Below are positions 37,501 through 49,979 of a stretch of DNA of 64,000 bases, piece by piece; the stretch's first letter is position 1, and every line of letters starts with the position of its first letter. The position numbers and the translations under genes are program-made. Where the stretch lies: contig JAJTWR010000299.1 in NCBI GenBank assembly GCA_021613335.1, forward strand, positions 1,843,501 through 1,907,500, written 5' to 3'. Source of the stretch: Whitmania pigra (taxonomy: Eukaryota; Annelida; Clitellata; Hirudinida; Haemopidae). Under the pieces are notes generated by a model. It was not told the DNA's origin and searched no databases. It was given only the letters and a program-made list of their open reading frames with translations.

Positions 37501-39610
37501 TGATTAATATTAATAATAATATTATATAATTTAATTAATAATAATAATAATAATAATGATATTACTAATTATTGAATAATAATATTAATATGATTAATAC
37601 ATAATCAACATTAATAACTATAATAATCATCTTCATCATCATCATTAATAATAATAAATTAAATACAGCAATAAAAATTGTCTTTCTCAGATGATTACCA
37701 TAATATTCCTCTCCTTCGTAAATGTCCAGTGCAAGTTTTGGGAAAACCGACAGAAGCACTCTTGTGATTTCCCTAAATACGTGAAGATATGAGAAAAGCA
37801 TTGCCAGGTGAATGATACTTTCACCAACGCTTCCTCTTTTCTTCAAATCCCAACATGCTTCGTGTTCCTCAAAGTCGGAGTTACTTCTGTCTTTCTGAAT
37901 TGCTTTCGAATTTCTTTCTTTTGCAGCTCCTCTTTCGGGGACACAAGTTTTATTCTCGCACGTGAAGCTCTGATGAAACATTGCAAAGAATAATTAATTA
38001 TTATTATTATTTTATTTTATTAAATTACATTGTTGTTAATATTTAATGGTTAACGATTTTAATAATTATTAATATTACAAATTATTATTTATTTTAAAAT
38101 TCTGATAATTTTAAGAAACAATTGAATACCTTAAGATTGTGCTTGAATGATTGGCAATTCATTCAATAATTGCGTTAGGGAGCATTTTAGGTAAACGGTT
38201 TATTTAATCGAGATCTTCAAATGAATGCTTAATTGGAGGTAAATAAGATTTATTGAAGACTTTGTCTGATTAATCGCAAATTTATCAAATATTCATCTAA
38301 TGTTTTGTTTTAAAAAAATGAAAGAAATTCAGCAAAAGTATCAATCAGTTGGTCGGTGCAATTAAAATATGTTTTATATATGCAGTTTCATTATAGAAGT
38401 TTCAATTGGAAAGTGGACACTTTGCGATGCACATTCCCGTTCACTTGACCAATGATCATGCATTTCCCACTCAAACATCATACACAGGTGAGACAAACAC
38501 GAGAGTGCCAAAGCGATCGATTGGAGGATCAATTTACTGGGAAATGCCTGCTCAACTTCACACAATGAAAGAATGCGCATAAAGTGATTGCTCCATGTGA
38601 CGCTAAATTTAAAGAGTTTGATTTAGATTTTTGATTAAAAACAAAATAGAAACATTTATTAATATTAACATTATTGTTAAACATTATTAATAAAAGTTAT
38701 TTAATTGGGTAAGAGCAAATGATCCCATAGACTTCCGTTGAAGTGCTATGCTAAATAATTGCATGAATAGCAGTGACTATGGTGATGGATCCTGTGCCAA
38801 ATGCTGACCGCGTCAAAGCATGTTTGCAGAGGATTACTTATGATCGAATGATACGCTAGGTGGATAATAGAGTGGATGCGTCGTATAGTTGATTGATGGT
38901 AGGGTGAACGAATGTACAAGTTATCGTAGAATATTGGTTCAAGCAGATAAACTGAATGTATATTGTTGAATGTAAATTGCTGATAAGGAGATTAATTACG
39001 CATGCAAATATAACAACCTGCATCTTCAAGGAGATCATTTCACTCCACATGGAGTGATCAAATTTTGTGATTCTTCCTCCTCTGCCACAGTGGTACATAA
39101 AACTTGGCAACTCGTCTCTTACGAGTTGCTCGAGTCCTTCCAGGCCGCATCTAAATTGAAAATCGCTTGCTTCATTTTAATTTGCATGGGTCAACGAAAT
39201 ATTTATTTTTTGTTAAATGATTTAAAATTAGTTTGATATCGGGCGGCTTGTGAGTATTGAAGCATTTAGATCAATCATTTAGATATTAAAACATCCGTTT
39301 TATTTCCTTTAATTAAGGTAAACGGTCTTAAATAAAACTAAGCAGAAGAATTTATAATTTATTTTAGAAATTTTTTCCAAAGCAATGCATCTGTTTTATC
39401 AAGATCTAATTAAGATATAATAAACTGTTCACATGTATTAAGATGTATTTCAGTTAAAATATACAAAACATCTCACTTTTTATAAACGTCGATCATTCGT
39501 CCTTGTCTCTGCAAATTGATATATTTGTAAATTGGGTTTTCTTCTTGTTCGCGATTCTGAAGTTTCCAAGCAGAGCTGCCGGCGTCCACGAATACTTTCT
39601 TAAAAAACAT
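31544..39610 (-). CDS. TRPV-type cation channel (invertebrate Nanchung/Inactive/OSM-9 class)
   Basis: TRPV channels are tetrameric plasma-membrane Ca-permeable channels used in sensory, often ciliated, cells. Fifteen exons were followed. N-terminus: 39477-39610 ([11 protein letters not shown]...) and 39018-39150 ([15 protein letters not shown]), joined in phase. Ankyrin exons: 37699-37969 ([15 protein letters not shown]), 37227-37385 ([18 protein letters not shown]), 36768-36922 ([17 protein letters not shown]) and 36407-36550. The pre-S1 exons are 36021-36102 ([17 protein letters not shown]) and 35659-35897, which also carries S1. Then 35257-35364, about 34998-35154 (S3/S4 region) and about 34565-34678 (S5). 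The pore exon near 34332-34440 has filter [12 protein letters not shown]6 is at about 33733-33891 ([16 protein letters not shown]), with KEWKRQ joining [12 protein letters not shown] at about 32405. The cytoplasmic tail ends at 31544. The subtype was not resolved. One intron seems to use a GC donor. Confidence 0.95.
32531..33529 (+). mobile_element. hAT-family DNA transposon remnant (Charlie/ZBED-like) in a TRPV intron
   Basis: The ends are inverted: CAGGGGTTCCAAACC at 32531 and, read from 33529 on the other strand, CAGGGGTTTTTCCCAACC. Flanks atctgatt (32523-32530) and atctaaat (33530-33537) look like an aged 8-bp target duplication (6 of 8 match). Inside, plus-strand pieces resemble the C-terminal dimerisation region of hAT transposases ([12 protein letters not shown] near 32750, then [22 protein letters not shown] at 33065-33128). 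Stops and deletion of the catalytic region make it dead and internally truncated. Confidence 0.88.
33565..33712. mobile_element. MITE copy 2, truncated next to a TRPV splice donor
   Basis: Reverse complement of 27100-27245, including AAAATAGCCCCGTCAAAAC (33594-33612) and the ATCGGTTAATGTTTTCAACTCATA core. The second inverted end is missing. The element stops about 20 bp from the donor gttagt of the S6 exon (33727-33732). Confidence 0.85.
37444..37662. repeat. Degenerate AAT-rich simple repeat in a TRPV intron
   Basis: Interrupted AAT/AAC/ATG trinucleotide runs filling most of the intron between the third and fourth coding exons. Confidence 0.85.
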
Positions 39611-40037
39611 TTTCTCCTGTCTTAATTTTCGATGTAAATGTGCAGCTATTGAACGATACAGGACACTTCATGCACCTGTTTCATGTAATCCGATGCCTCC
39701 ACTTAATACAATTTCATCTCCTGGTTATATTTGCCATGTATTGAGGCGTATGATAAAATTATTTGATTTCATTGAGTTGTTTATTTTTATTATTCTTAAA
39801 TGCTTTAAAATTCTCAATAAAGTGCTTGTGTCAATGCTCATTCTATTCGATCAAACTTAGCATTTTTTAAGAAAGGTTTTTCAGAACTTGAGAAAATGTT
39901 CAGAAAATTTAAATAGAAATTAGCTATATTTATTTGTTTGGCTCATTAGTTTATTATCCAAGACTATGTCGTATGGCTAAGTCACCCTTAAAATATTAAA
40001 TTGAATAATTTGGTAATGTTCATAATAATAATAATAA

Positions 40038-40093
<56 letters not shown>

Positions 40094-40873
40094 GTAAATT
40101 GCTAACACAATTAGCAAAAATTTATTAATTTATTGATCTTTATGCATTTTTTGCTGATGGATGGGAGATAAATGAGGTCCGTTGTGATAGAGATTATACA
40201 TTTTTTAAAGAAAATTTTTTGCTTTCGTCTCTCTCACCAAACTAAACAAACTAAACTTTACAGATTCAGATATCGATGTTGCTGAGTAAATTGGTAATAA
40301 TAAATATGTTATGAAATACCAGCGGAAGGATATGGTCTAATAAATATTATCTCCATTCGTGTAAATGTTAATTGGGTTTTATAAACAATAAAAAAATTTG
40401 ATGTCTCTACGTGGAATAAAATGTCAACTCTCAACAAAACCATATACTAGTTACTAGTATGATGTAACTGATCCAGTACCAACGTTACTTTGTGAGTTTG
40501 GGCTTGCATAATTTTTCAAGCTGCTTTAGTTAATATTAGCAATATAATAGCGGTTTTTTCGGTGTAAATTTGTGTTACCAATTAATGTTTAAATGGCATC
40601 GTTTAAACTTAGCTGCACCATGAAAACACATATTTTCAGCGATCCTTAGGACAATTATACAACAGCAAGAAGCAGTTAAATCTAAGTCAAGTTGTTAAAA
40701 CACGACATATTGTGTTATCCAACATAATGCAAAATCTGTTTCAATAAAATAACCTTTGACGACATTAATAACGCACCCTTGGCATTCCATGATATTTGTA
40801 CACAAGTCGGGCTGAGATTTTGCGACTATTTGTATTGCTTTTGTATGTGAGATTTGGGGGTCTAATTAAGGTT
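39611..40873. other. Divergent intergenic region between TRPV and the dsRBD gene
   Basis: Should hold both promoters. It contains an (AAT)n microsatellite at 40021-40094. No further gene recognised. Confidence 0.55.
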
Positions 40874-42760
40874 ATGACAGGTGTAGATTCGGCAGTTTTT
40901 CTTCTGCAAGAGTGGTGTGCGAAAAGATTCCAGAATTTAAAGTATGATTTAGAAGAGTTGTCTGATACAGAAGAAGTTAGATATTCCTGCAAACTGGCAG
41001 TAGGAAAATCAACGTTTACTTCAAAAGGTGAACAGTTTAAGTTGTTAATTTGTCGGAAAATTGCCGGTTGCTTATAATTTTCGTATACTTAACGTAACTT
41101 AACTGAAAGCTTACAGGTGAAAGTAAAACAAAAGCTATGCACAAGGCAGCTCTTAAGGCTTTAAAAAATTTTTCTTACAACTTTGGCGACGGTTCCAAAA
41201 ATGCTTCCAACAAAACAAAGTATTTGAAGTCCTTAATTTTTCATTAATGTTTTTAAATATTGATATGATACCTTTATGTTTAAATTCTTGGCATGATTGT
41301 AATGTTTAAAGTTATTTAATGTTTTATTTTCTTGTTCAAAATTATATTCAAAACATAGACTCATTCATATTTAAGGTTAGACTATGCTTTGAATTGTTAG
41401 TTTTTATTTTCAATATGATTCCATGATTCAGTTGCTTGGGTGATTGTCTTGAAAAAAATTTTGTTGGGGAGCTTCATGAGATCACACAGAAAAAACTCCT
41501 ACCACCGCCAAAGTTTGACTTCTCCTACGAGAGTGAGAACAAGCTATTCCACTGCACAGCTCAGCTGATGCAACTATCTATGACAGGTTATTTAAGCACA
41601 TTAATAAAACTTTCTTACCTTTCACCTTGTAACTCTTCACGAAAACTATGAAATTGAAGTTTTTCTTCTAAAAATCCAAGTTTTACTACTTTTAAAAATT
41701 TAATATTATTCCTGCTTGCCCTCATTTAGAATAAAATTTGTATGCTTTTTACTATTTATTTTGTCCATGCAAATGTTTCTTAACAATACTTTTGTGTATT
41801 ATATTTTTCGTGATCATTAATTAAATGTCTTTTCACTGAAGACTTAATCACTTTTATAGCTTCAGGTCGTTCAAAAAAAATTGCCAAAAAGAATGCCTGC
41901 AAAAAGATGTTGGATGAATTGAAAGTTGAAGAGTTGAATGAAAAGCCTCAATCTGGATCCAAGGTAAGGAATCAAGACATAAATAATTTATTATGATAAT
42001 TTGTAATATATTGGAACGAGCTCCTGGTGCTTTTGACAGGACCAGTCTCGAGCAGAAGTCGACGTTCCGACGTTGTCGTGCGGCAAGGCTCTGAAGCACG
42101 ACATCAAGCTGAGTTTACTGCAACCTAGTCACGTCCCTGCACAGTCCTACTCAAAAATGGTGGACGATCTTGCTCAGCTGCACAAGTTCGATGTTTCTCA
42201 TGCCAACATCGGTGAACTGTCAACAGAAGGCAAGCAGTTTCATTTCATTTTAGAAACTTGTTTAAACTTTAAAATCATTTTGCAACCTGTCCACATCTAC
42301 CCTTGGGAAACAAGAGCTGCAAAAATTCTTGAGGAATGGTGTTTTGTGGCACCATATCAAAGGAACTCATAATTCTGTGAATTGTTTGAAATGTTGTGCT
42401 AAGCCATTTTTTTTAAGTTAAGGCTTTAGGTAGAACTTCACTTTTTCTGAATAACAATTAACTTTTAAGACTTACAAATGCTCAGTTTTTGACTAAACAA
42501 TAAATGCATGACTTGAATTTTTCAATTTTGGAATTTTGTTGGTATTTTGATAAATTGTTTTTAATTCCTGTTACCAGTTGCAAACTGCAAGTGATATGGC
42601 AGTTAAACTGTTTTCTACAGGTTTACATCAGTGCCTGGTGCAGCTTTCCACTCAACCTGTTCTGGTTTTCCATGGAAATGGAGCGACGAAGGATGAAGCC
42701 CACACAAACGCCCTCATCAACGCGATCTTTGTACTGAATATTATGATGCATCACCAATAA
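40874..42760 (+). CDS. Triple double-stranded-RNA-binding protein, TARBP2/PRKRA/Loquacious family
   Basis: These proteins partner Dicer and help load small RNAs. Six exons close in frame to 281 residues: 40874-41027, 41117-41219, 41432-41586, 41860-41963, 42040-42229 and 42621-42760. dsRBD1 (about residues 8-75) runs from AVFLLQEWCAKR to the basic helix TKAMHKAALKALKNF. dsRBD2 (about 95-170) has KFDFSYESENKLFHCTAQL and SGRSKKIAKKNACKKMLDEL. The third, C-terminal domain (about 205-280) carries IGELSTEGLHQCLVQLSTQP and FHGNGATKDEAHTNAL. It is the protein-interaction type that binds Dicer and lacks a good RNA-binding KKxAK helix. A longer upstream start at 40796 is open but not needed. The exon 5 donor must be GC (42230-42231). 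Which paralogue this is cannot be decided. Confidence 0.93.
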
Positions 42761-43311
42761 ATGATTGAAATGAAATTACTTAATTGATATCAAGGAGGAC
42801 TTTGATGTTTCTGTGGTGGCTACTGCATGGATTTGTTTATATCACAATTTGATTTTCTAGATTGTTTCATAGTCATCAGTGGAATATTTCTTTTCAATGC
42901 TTTCACTAGGATTAAAACTCATATTTTGTTTAGACTTTTGTTTTTTGTGGGATTTTCATTTTTTTGAAGCATGGAAGAAATATTTTATTTATGTGTCAAG
43001 TTGACTTGAATCAAATTTGGTCATCGAATGTGGGAGTTTCGCGCATATTTTTTTCGACCTTTAGTGTCTCCGGGTACAAACGGTCTGCTTACAAGCGAGA
43101 CAGAGTGATGAACGTAAGACTAGTCTGTAAGGTGTGATCACATCAGGCCTGTAATCGCAAAAGGTTAAGGTACTTAGATTAAATTTAGTTAGCTCTAGTA
43201 TCCGGTCTTATTTTTAAAAATTTAATTTCTGAAGAAATTCCTAGATCGCTAGCTGCATCAGAGCAAAATGTCTAAATAGCCTCTTTAATTGATAAAGTAT
43301 TCGTAAATATT
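42761..43311. other. Intergenic, convergent 3' ends
   Basis: Lies between the stop of the dsRBD gene and the stop of the small peptide gene. Nothing else recognised. Confidence 0.5.
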
Positions 43312-43524
43312 TTAACCAAAACAAGCCAGAATGTAGAAGAGGCAATCTAGAGTAATAAATCGCTTCTGCAGGCTTTTACTCGTCGGGGAATCCGCTTGTT
43401 TTTCTTTCTCATTAAAGGGCTCATCACTCCTGGCAACACTTTGCTGTATTGGCGTGCCCTTAGTAACAGTTGCCTTGATCAATAACAACACCAAGAACAA
43501 TCCAACAAAGAATAGTTTCCTCAT
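43312..43524 (-). CDS. Putative allatostatin-C/CCC-like neuropeptide precursor
   Basis: A 70-residue prepropeptide on the minus strand; the start chosen is the Met directly before a strong signal peptide (MRKLFFVGLFLVLLLIKA). An acidic/Ser spacer follows (SVARSDEPFNEKEKQ), then SLQKR as a dibasic cleavage site, then FITLDCLFYILACFG and a stop. Removal of KR and amidation at the final Gly would give a 14-residue peptide. It would have Cys at 6 and 13, a CX6C ring, Phe at 8 and C-terminal CF-amide. This is the layout of arthropod allatostatin CCC (SYWKQCAFNAVSCF-amide), although most ring residues differ. An upstream in-frame Met at 43575 exists but would put 17 charged or mixed residues before the signal peptide. 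It is a signalling peptide if real; expression is not shown. Confidence 0.6.
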   Translation of the reverse strand: MRKLFFVGLFLVLLLIKATVTKGTPIQQSVARSDEPFNEKEKQADSPTSKSLQKRFITLDCLFYILACFG

Positions 43525-43575
43525 TTTTTTAGCGTAGCATCGAACAGAACATAAATCAAAATGCAGCTTAAACAT

Positions 43576-45904
43576 GATGTTTTTAATTACGCATTTGCAG
43601 CTTTAAACAAACTGTTGTTCTTTATCGTGTCCTAATCGCTCCTAAATGAGTTGTGCGATAGCCTTAACCACTCGGGATATGTTCACTTCCAAATTGTAGA
43701 AATCCAGGTGCTGCATCTCGATCAGGAGGTGTTCAGTGTACAAGTGTACAGTTGATTGGTGATCTAATAATATATATTATTATATATCGGACACACGAGT
43801 AGCTATTGCTATTGTATGACTTTTATAAATGCATTTTGACCTCTGTTTTGCCTTTTTTAGTCAGACTCTAATCAAATAAAATCAAATAAACATGTAAATT
43901 AGTAAAAAGTTATCACATCAGGAGGGTCAGTCAACGTGGTTCTCATGTTGCTTTTAAGTAACTTGCGAGAGATCGAAAAGTGCTTGCAATTTGCCCCAGA
44001 AATAGGATTGGCGATATTTTAAAGCAACAAATATTTATGTCACTTATCTTTTTCACGCTATACATAACATACCGATTATAACAATATACCGAATAAATAT
44101 TTAGATTTTGTAACCATCCCAAATGTTATTATGAAATTATTGTTACGATTATTGTTACATTCTTTTTTATAAACACATAACTAGAAGAACATAGAAGTAA
44201 TCAAATTTTGCTTTCTTCTCAAAACCAAAACTTGTCTGCACAGAAACTGAAGTTTATGAAGATTGCTGTTTGATGTCCTGCCTCAGTGTCAGTACATTTC
44301 GCTTATCCTGGATACAGCTGAAAAGCTGATAAATTGCTTCAATGCAGTTTTTAATTTTATAAAATTTCTGATTGATTCTTTAAAAAAGATTAATGGGGCT
44401 AATATTTTATATAATTTTTTAATGGATATGATAGCAAGATTTATTTAAGTAATAATTTGTCAATTGATAAGTATGAAATAATCAAATTTGTCAAATGATA
44501 AGGTATTGTTTGGTGCGCCAAAATGTACGTTTCTGTTTATACATGAAGCATTATGAGAAAATATGGTCCATATTAAGGGATTAGTATGAAGATCCTTCTA
44601 CTGATCAAAAATGATTCCTTTCCTCGATTGAAGAGCTCAACGAGCTGGCTTTTTACTAAATTTTACTAACGTCCTTCACAAGGATGATTCAGATGATTGA
44701 AGGTCCACCTTCAGGTCTGCCTCGAATTATACTTTAGAAAACTTTTTAATGTTCTCAAATGATAAGAAGAGCTGTGGAAGATTTAGGGGTTGGGCAAGGT
44801 GATTTTAAATCACTCTCGTGATTTTAAAAATGTAAGAAAAATTAACTAAATCTATTTTATTTTGAAATTATTCAAGTAATTTACCACTTCGGACAAAAGT
44901 ATTAAATCTAAATCCAAAGTGTTCTAGAGGGATGCCATTGAACAAGAGGCTGACATGTAACTTCGTTGATTAGTTACAGAAGCAACTGAATTGATCTTTA
45001 AGCAAATATTCGCTCGATTTCATTCACCCGTCTACGTCCAATGCGCACTCAGACCCGTAGCCGAAAATAATTTAGATGGGGGTTCATTTTTTTATTTCTC
45101 AAAATCAAAATCAAAATCAAATGATGATGATGATGATGATAATAATAATAACAATAATAAAAATGGTTTTAAGATTATATGATGTTATATAAACTGGGTT
45201 TGAACCCCTAACTCCCCCCCCCCCCCCATAAATACGGGCCTGTATGCGCTGACAGATCCGTTCACATTGTATGTAAAAACATTATTACATATATTCGTCA
45301 AAAATAAACAAATATTTATTATGTATTTATTTATTTGATTAGAGTCCGTTGAAATAAACATATATTGAATTAAATATAATTAAACATATATAAGATATAT
45401 AGATATGTAGAATTTCTCCAATTTTCATGTAGTTACTAGTCATTGCTAATCGTGGAAGATGACATTATCTGCATGCGAATACTTCCATTAACTTCAAAAA
45501 GCGTAATACAGAATTAGCTAAGTTTCAAACTCCGGAAAGGAATAAACAAAATAGTGTCGTAATGATATAATTTTCTGATCAGCAGATTATATTTTCATAA
45601 TGACGCCAATCAGCAGATTTTTGTCCAGCGATAGATTTTTCTAATTTAGTCGATCGATACAAACTCAACTTGATAAGGAGTGCCTGGCAACAGGTGAGAT
45701 ATGAATTATTTACTCTCCCAGAATCGAATTTATTTGCTTCGCCCGTCAGAAGGCAAGAGTTACAATATGGAAGCCATTTGCACAGGTCATAATTTGAGTT
45801 CGTTTGCAGTAAAACAGTGCTGAAATTAATAAACATAATAATAAACTAAAAAAATCATATTTCAATTGGTTTATCAAATTAAAATTTGCTAACTTCTTAA
45901 ACAG
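43576..45904. other. Intergenic, upstream of the LRR gene
   Basis: Contains a short GAT/AAT run (45117-45160) and a C homopolymer (about 45216-45230). The first exon or exons of the LRR gene, needed to supply one base of phase before 45905, should lie here but could not be chosen with confidence. Confidence 0.45.
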
Positions 45905-48900
45905 AATCAGAAAAAGACGAATCGTCATCAAAGATTGCTTACATTTCTGCATGCCAAGTTTTGAAAACAAATCCTGCCAGAAGCATCCTCAATGGTTTGT
46001 CCACAAAGACTCTTCTTCTCAAGCACAGGAGTCTCGGACCGACCGGTGTCAAAGCTTTGGCGGCAGCTTTAAGGGTAGATATTTTAAAATGGATCAGTTA
46101 ATTAACTAAAAAAAATAAAAGTTACTTTACCCAACTAACATAACATCGATATTAATCAATAGTTACAAGCTAACGAATTCTAGTTTAACGAGTTAAATAT
46201 GTTTTAGACAAAAGCGAATGATTTTCATTATTTAAGCATAACAAGACAGTTGAAACATTAGATTTGGAGGACAATGGCTTAGAAGGAGAAGGCGCGATCT
46301 ACATCTGTGACATGCTTGCAGAAAATACAAGTCTACGCGAAATTGTAGGAAATTTGAAATTTCAGAAAACTATTATGGTCATGCCCTGATTTCAATTTAA
46401 AATAATATATGAGTTGAAAGTAACAATTCTATTTCAAATTTGACTTTTAAGCAACAACATTTGAGGCAAGAAAATGTAACTGCGTATTTATTATATTTCC
46501 ATATGGCTAACAATTCTCGAGAAATATTTCTGAAGGAAAATGTTAGGAAATAAAATTTTTTTTTTAAATAAAATCTTCATCTCGAAACTTTTCTATCTTG
46601 GTCGTCACATATCTGTCTTATGCCATCATTAGTAGCAATTACTCTCAACATAATTCACATTTGTCCCCTCTCATTACCTCATCAAATGCCTGCAAGACTT
46701 TCTAAAGGGTCATTCTACAGCCAATATCAATAAAATAAAAAACTTTTCCCAAGTTCTGGAAGCATTCGAATAATCTCCAGTTAACTAATCCTTGATGTTT
46801 TATGTGATATTTGTTACATAATGATGTACATTTCAGAATTTGGCTCGAAATTCGTTTGGAAGTGTTGGCGCGAAGGCTTTGGCTGATGTCATCAGAAGTA
46901 ACAGCAAAATCGTGCGTCTTGACTTATCAGGTAGATTGCGTGAAGTACATACAAGTCATAACATGTTCCATTCAATTCGACATGCAAGTTAGTCTCATCG
47001 GTTTGCGTTCCTAAAGGTTGTCCTAAAAAGGATTAGTCGTAATGAGTCGCATTCGCAACCAGTATACATGGTAAATGGCAAATAACACATATCTTGCAAA
47101 TTTATTATATAAGTTGTAATCACAATTCAGATAACAAACTTCATGACCGGGATGCAGAATGTCTTGCGGAAGCCATAGAAGTGATGACCTGAGGTTGCAA
47201 TAATTTGGCATTTGTTGAAGTTACTGTTTATATTTCTTAGAAAAATGAGACAATAACCCACTTGAATTTGAGTCACAACAACTTTTCAAACAATGGAGCC
47301 ACGTCTTTCTGTTACGCCTTTGGTTAGACGTGAAAAACATTTATAAGAATATGACTTTACTGCAATGTTAAACTTTTATTTGATTCAAAAGATTATATTT
47401 TATTTTTAATATTCTCAAAATTTGAACAAGTAAGAAATTTTAGGAGCTAATAATTCCATTGAACATCTGGACTTAAGTTGGAATCAATTCAGCAAAAAAG
47501 CCGCAGCTCTGCTTTGCACGGGGTTCAAGGTGAATTGTTAGGAATATTGGATATACAGTGTTACTCCTGATGAAGGTTTACCTCATTTCAACACGTTTCG
47601 TAGCGGAACTATTGCCTGACCTCCATAAATCTTTCGTGGAATGGCATCAACCTGGAGGGATGCACAGCTGTGTGCGACATGCTGAGAGGCAACAAGTACC
47701 TGAGAGAACTGGATTTAACTCACAATAGCATCAATTGGGATGGTGCTCTGCAAATTTCAAAAGGATTGAAAGAAAACGATACTCTTGAGAGCTTGTCTGT
47801 ATGTTCTCGTAACAACCGCTTTCCATCTAAATATTTTTGTTTTTGTAAAATATGTGTTTATTATTAATGTTATTATTAAGTTATAGTTATTTATAATAAT
47901 GTTATAAACTAAAATGTAATGTGATTCAACAGGTAGGCGGGAATCCTCTGTCAATGACCGGAGTTCTCGATTTGTTGGATGCCATTGACAGCCCACAGAG
48001 TTCAGTGGTTCACATCTCTTTCAAGGTACCAATCAACTAATTAATAATCAAGGCAAGGCGTAGATATTTTAACTAGATTTGTGTCGACGCGTGCAGGGGG
48101 TGCCGGTAAACAGGAAAATCATGTACATCGTGGAGAGCTTGCAAAAGAATCGGAAACTCGTCGTTGAATGTGGAAACGTCATCGAAGGAGATGATATCGT
48201 CGGTAAAAGAGCACGTATGTTGTGAATCCCTTTTGCTTCAGGTCATTTTGAACTATGCACTGAAATTACATTATATTTTTTATTAAATTTTATTACATTA
48301 TAATTATTATTATATTATTGTCAGTTATGGTAGTTCAGAAGTTGATAAAAATCTGCAAAAACTGCATTCAGAAGTTGATGTAATTTAAAATTGACTATTT
48401 GAATTCAAATTACTTGCCCTCAAGTGGGCATCCCAGTGTAATGCCATAACATGATAATTTATTTCTTAATTAATAATAACATGTACGTTTTTTATTTTAT
48501 GTTAGTCTTAAGAAGCGATCCTTTGAAATTGTTGACACAATTTCTGGCTGACAAATCAATCAAGCCTTATGAAATCTTTCGCATGCACGACCCTGACAAA
48601 CAGTACAAAGTTCCCAGGGAGCATTTCGTCAGAGGGTTAAAAGTAAATTCAATAATAAAACAATTCTAATCTCATCATCATTAATTTGAACTCTTATACA
48701 AAGATTAGCGAAAATTTAATTCATTCACGAAATAGCACTAACTTCATGATATGTTTCAATGCATAATTTATAAGATAAGCATTATCTCCTCAGACCAAAA
48801 TCACTTTTAATGATTTCGCAATAGATTGGCCATTTGTAAATTTTCTCTCTAAAATTTTCTGAGTGAAAATTTATTTTAAAGTCTGTGAAGGCACCGTTGG

Positions 48901-49524
48901 ATGAGTACGATTACGAGAAGTTGCTGCAACGTTTCGATCCGAGTGGTAAAGAGATGAAGATCAACTACCAGTAAGCAATTTGATAGGCCAATTTATGATT
49001 TGGGCTGAATATCATTTACATACCATAATTTTTCCAAATGCTTGATCGAGCCTTCTGACAGGGATCTTCAAAGGACTCGTCCCTATATGGCGCCTCTGAC
49101 CTTATGTACACACCGCATTACAAATTAATTATAATTATGAACGTTATGAGCTTTTCGACTCCTAACGCTCTCATTATTATGTTTTGACAGGCGACTTATC
49201 AGGGGAGTTAAAGATCAAATAAAACAAAACAAAGCTGAAGAGAAGCAGAGAAAGGAGATTGAAAGAGTTGGACAGCAGCGTGACATTCAATCGTCACTCA
49301 GTAGAAAGACCAATTCCAGTCTTGGCAAGAAACCAAAGAGCAGTCGGGATGGTTTTCTGTCTCCAAGAAGCACGCCCTCTCCCACTGGCGATGATATTTC
49401 TATTTTCTCTCCACCAGATGAAACTCTAGAAAAAGTTAAGAACCTCAAATCCAATCTTTCCAAGTCTAGCGTCACTTCATCGAAAAGCTCACTAAGTTCT
49501 CTGGACACAGAAAAGTACATGTGA
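45905..49524 (+). CDS. LRRC74-like leucine-rich-repeat protein with EF-hand-like tail; 5' end not resolved
   Basis: About a dozen exons carry ribonuclease-inhibitor-type LRRs: LLLKHRSLGPTGVKALAAAL (45905-46074), VETLDLEDNGLEGEGA (46250-46346), NLARNSFGSVGAKALADVI (46837-46931), DNKLHDRDAECLAEAI (about 47132-47180), HLNLSHNNFSNNGATSF (47241-47325) and HLDLSWNQFSKKAAALLC (47443-47529). Next come SINLSWNGINLEGCTAVC and ELDLTHNSINWDGALQI (about 47605-47798), then GGNPLSMTGVLDLLDAI. The C-terminal half has a paired EF-hand-like region (FRMHDPDKQYKVPREHFV, then LLQRFDPSGKEMKINYQ near 48945). Its loops lack several calcium ligands. A basic, Ser-rich tail ends at TGA 49522-49524. LRRC74A-type proteins have this order. 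Calcium binding is doubtful, and the role is unknown. Confidence 0.85.
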
Positions 49525-49979
49525 CTAAAGTCATTTAATAACTTCTTTCCACATAAAAAAAACTAGTAAAGACTATTATTTTTTTGAAATTATTATTATT
49601 CGTTATGGCGTACAACATAATACCGATACTTTTCGTGCACAAGGAATTGATTTCGTTGTTCTAGAGAGTTGGTCTCTCGAGTTTTATTTAACCGGTCGAA
49701 TGGTTAATAGACACCAATACGACCAGCCTCACCAAAAACAAAAGACAGACGGTCAACACCGAGCGAGGAAAAGCAAAGTTGATAAGCAATTAGTCAGTAA
49801 CTGATAAACACTTTGAAAAATCGATGTTAAGCAGTAATGATTTAAATCGAGAAAAAGCGATGTCCCCGGGTTCGATTACATTCCGAAAATTGAATAAAAC
49901 TTAAAAAATCACTTTTCACAAGACCATTTAGTAATTTAAACAAAAAAGTATAAATCAGAAATTAAACGGCGATGTTCTG
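49525..49979. other. Intergenic
   Basis: AT-rich 3' flank of the LRR gene; nothing recognised. Confidence 0.5.
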
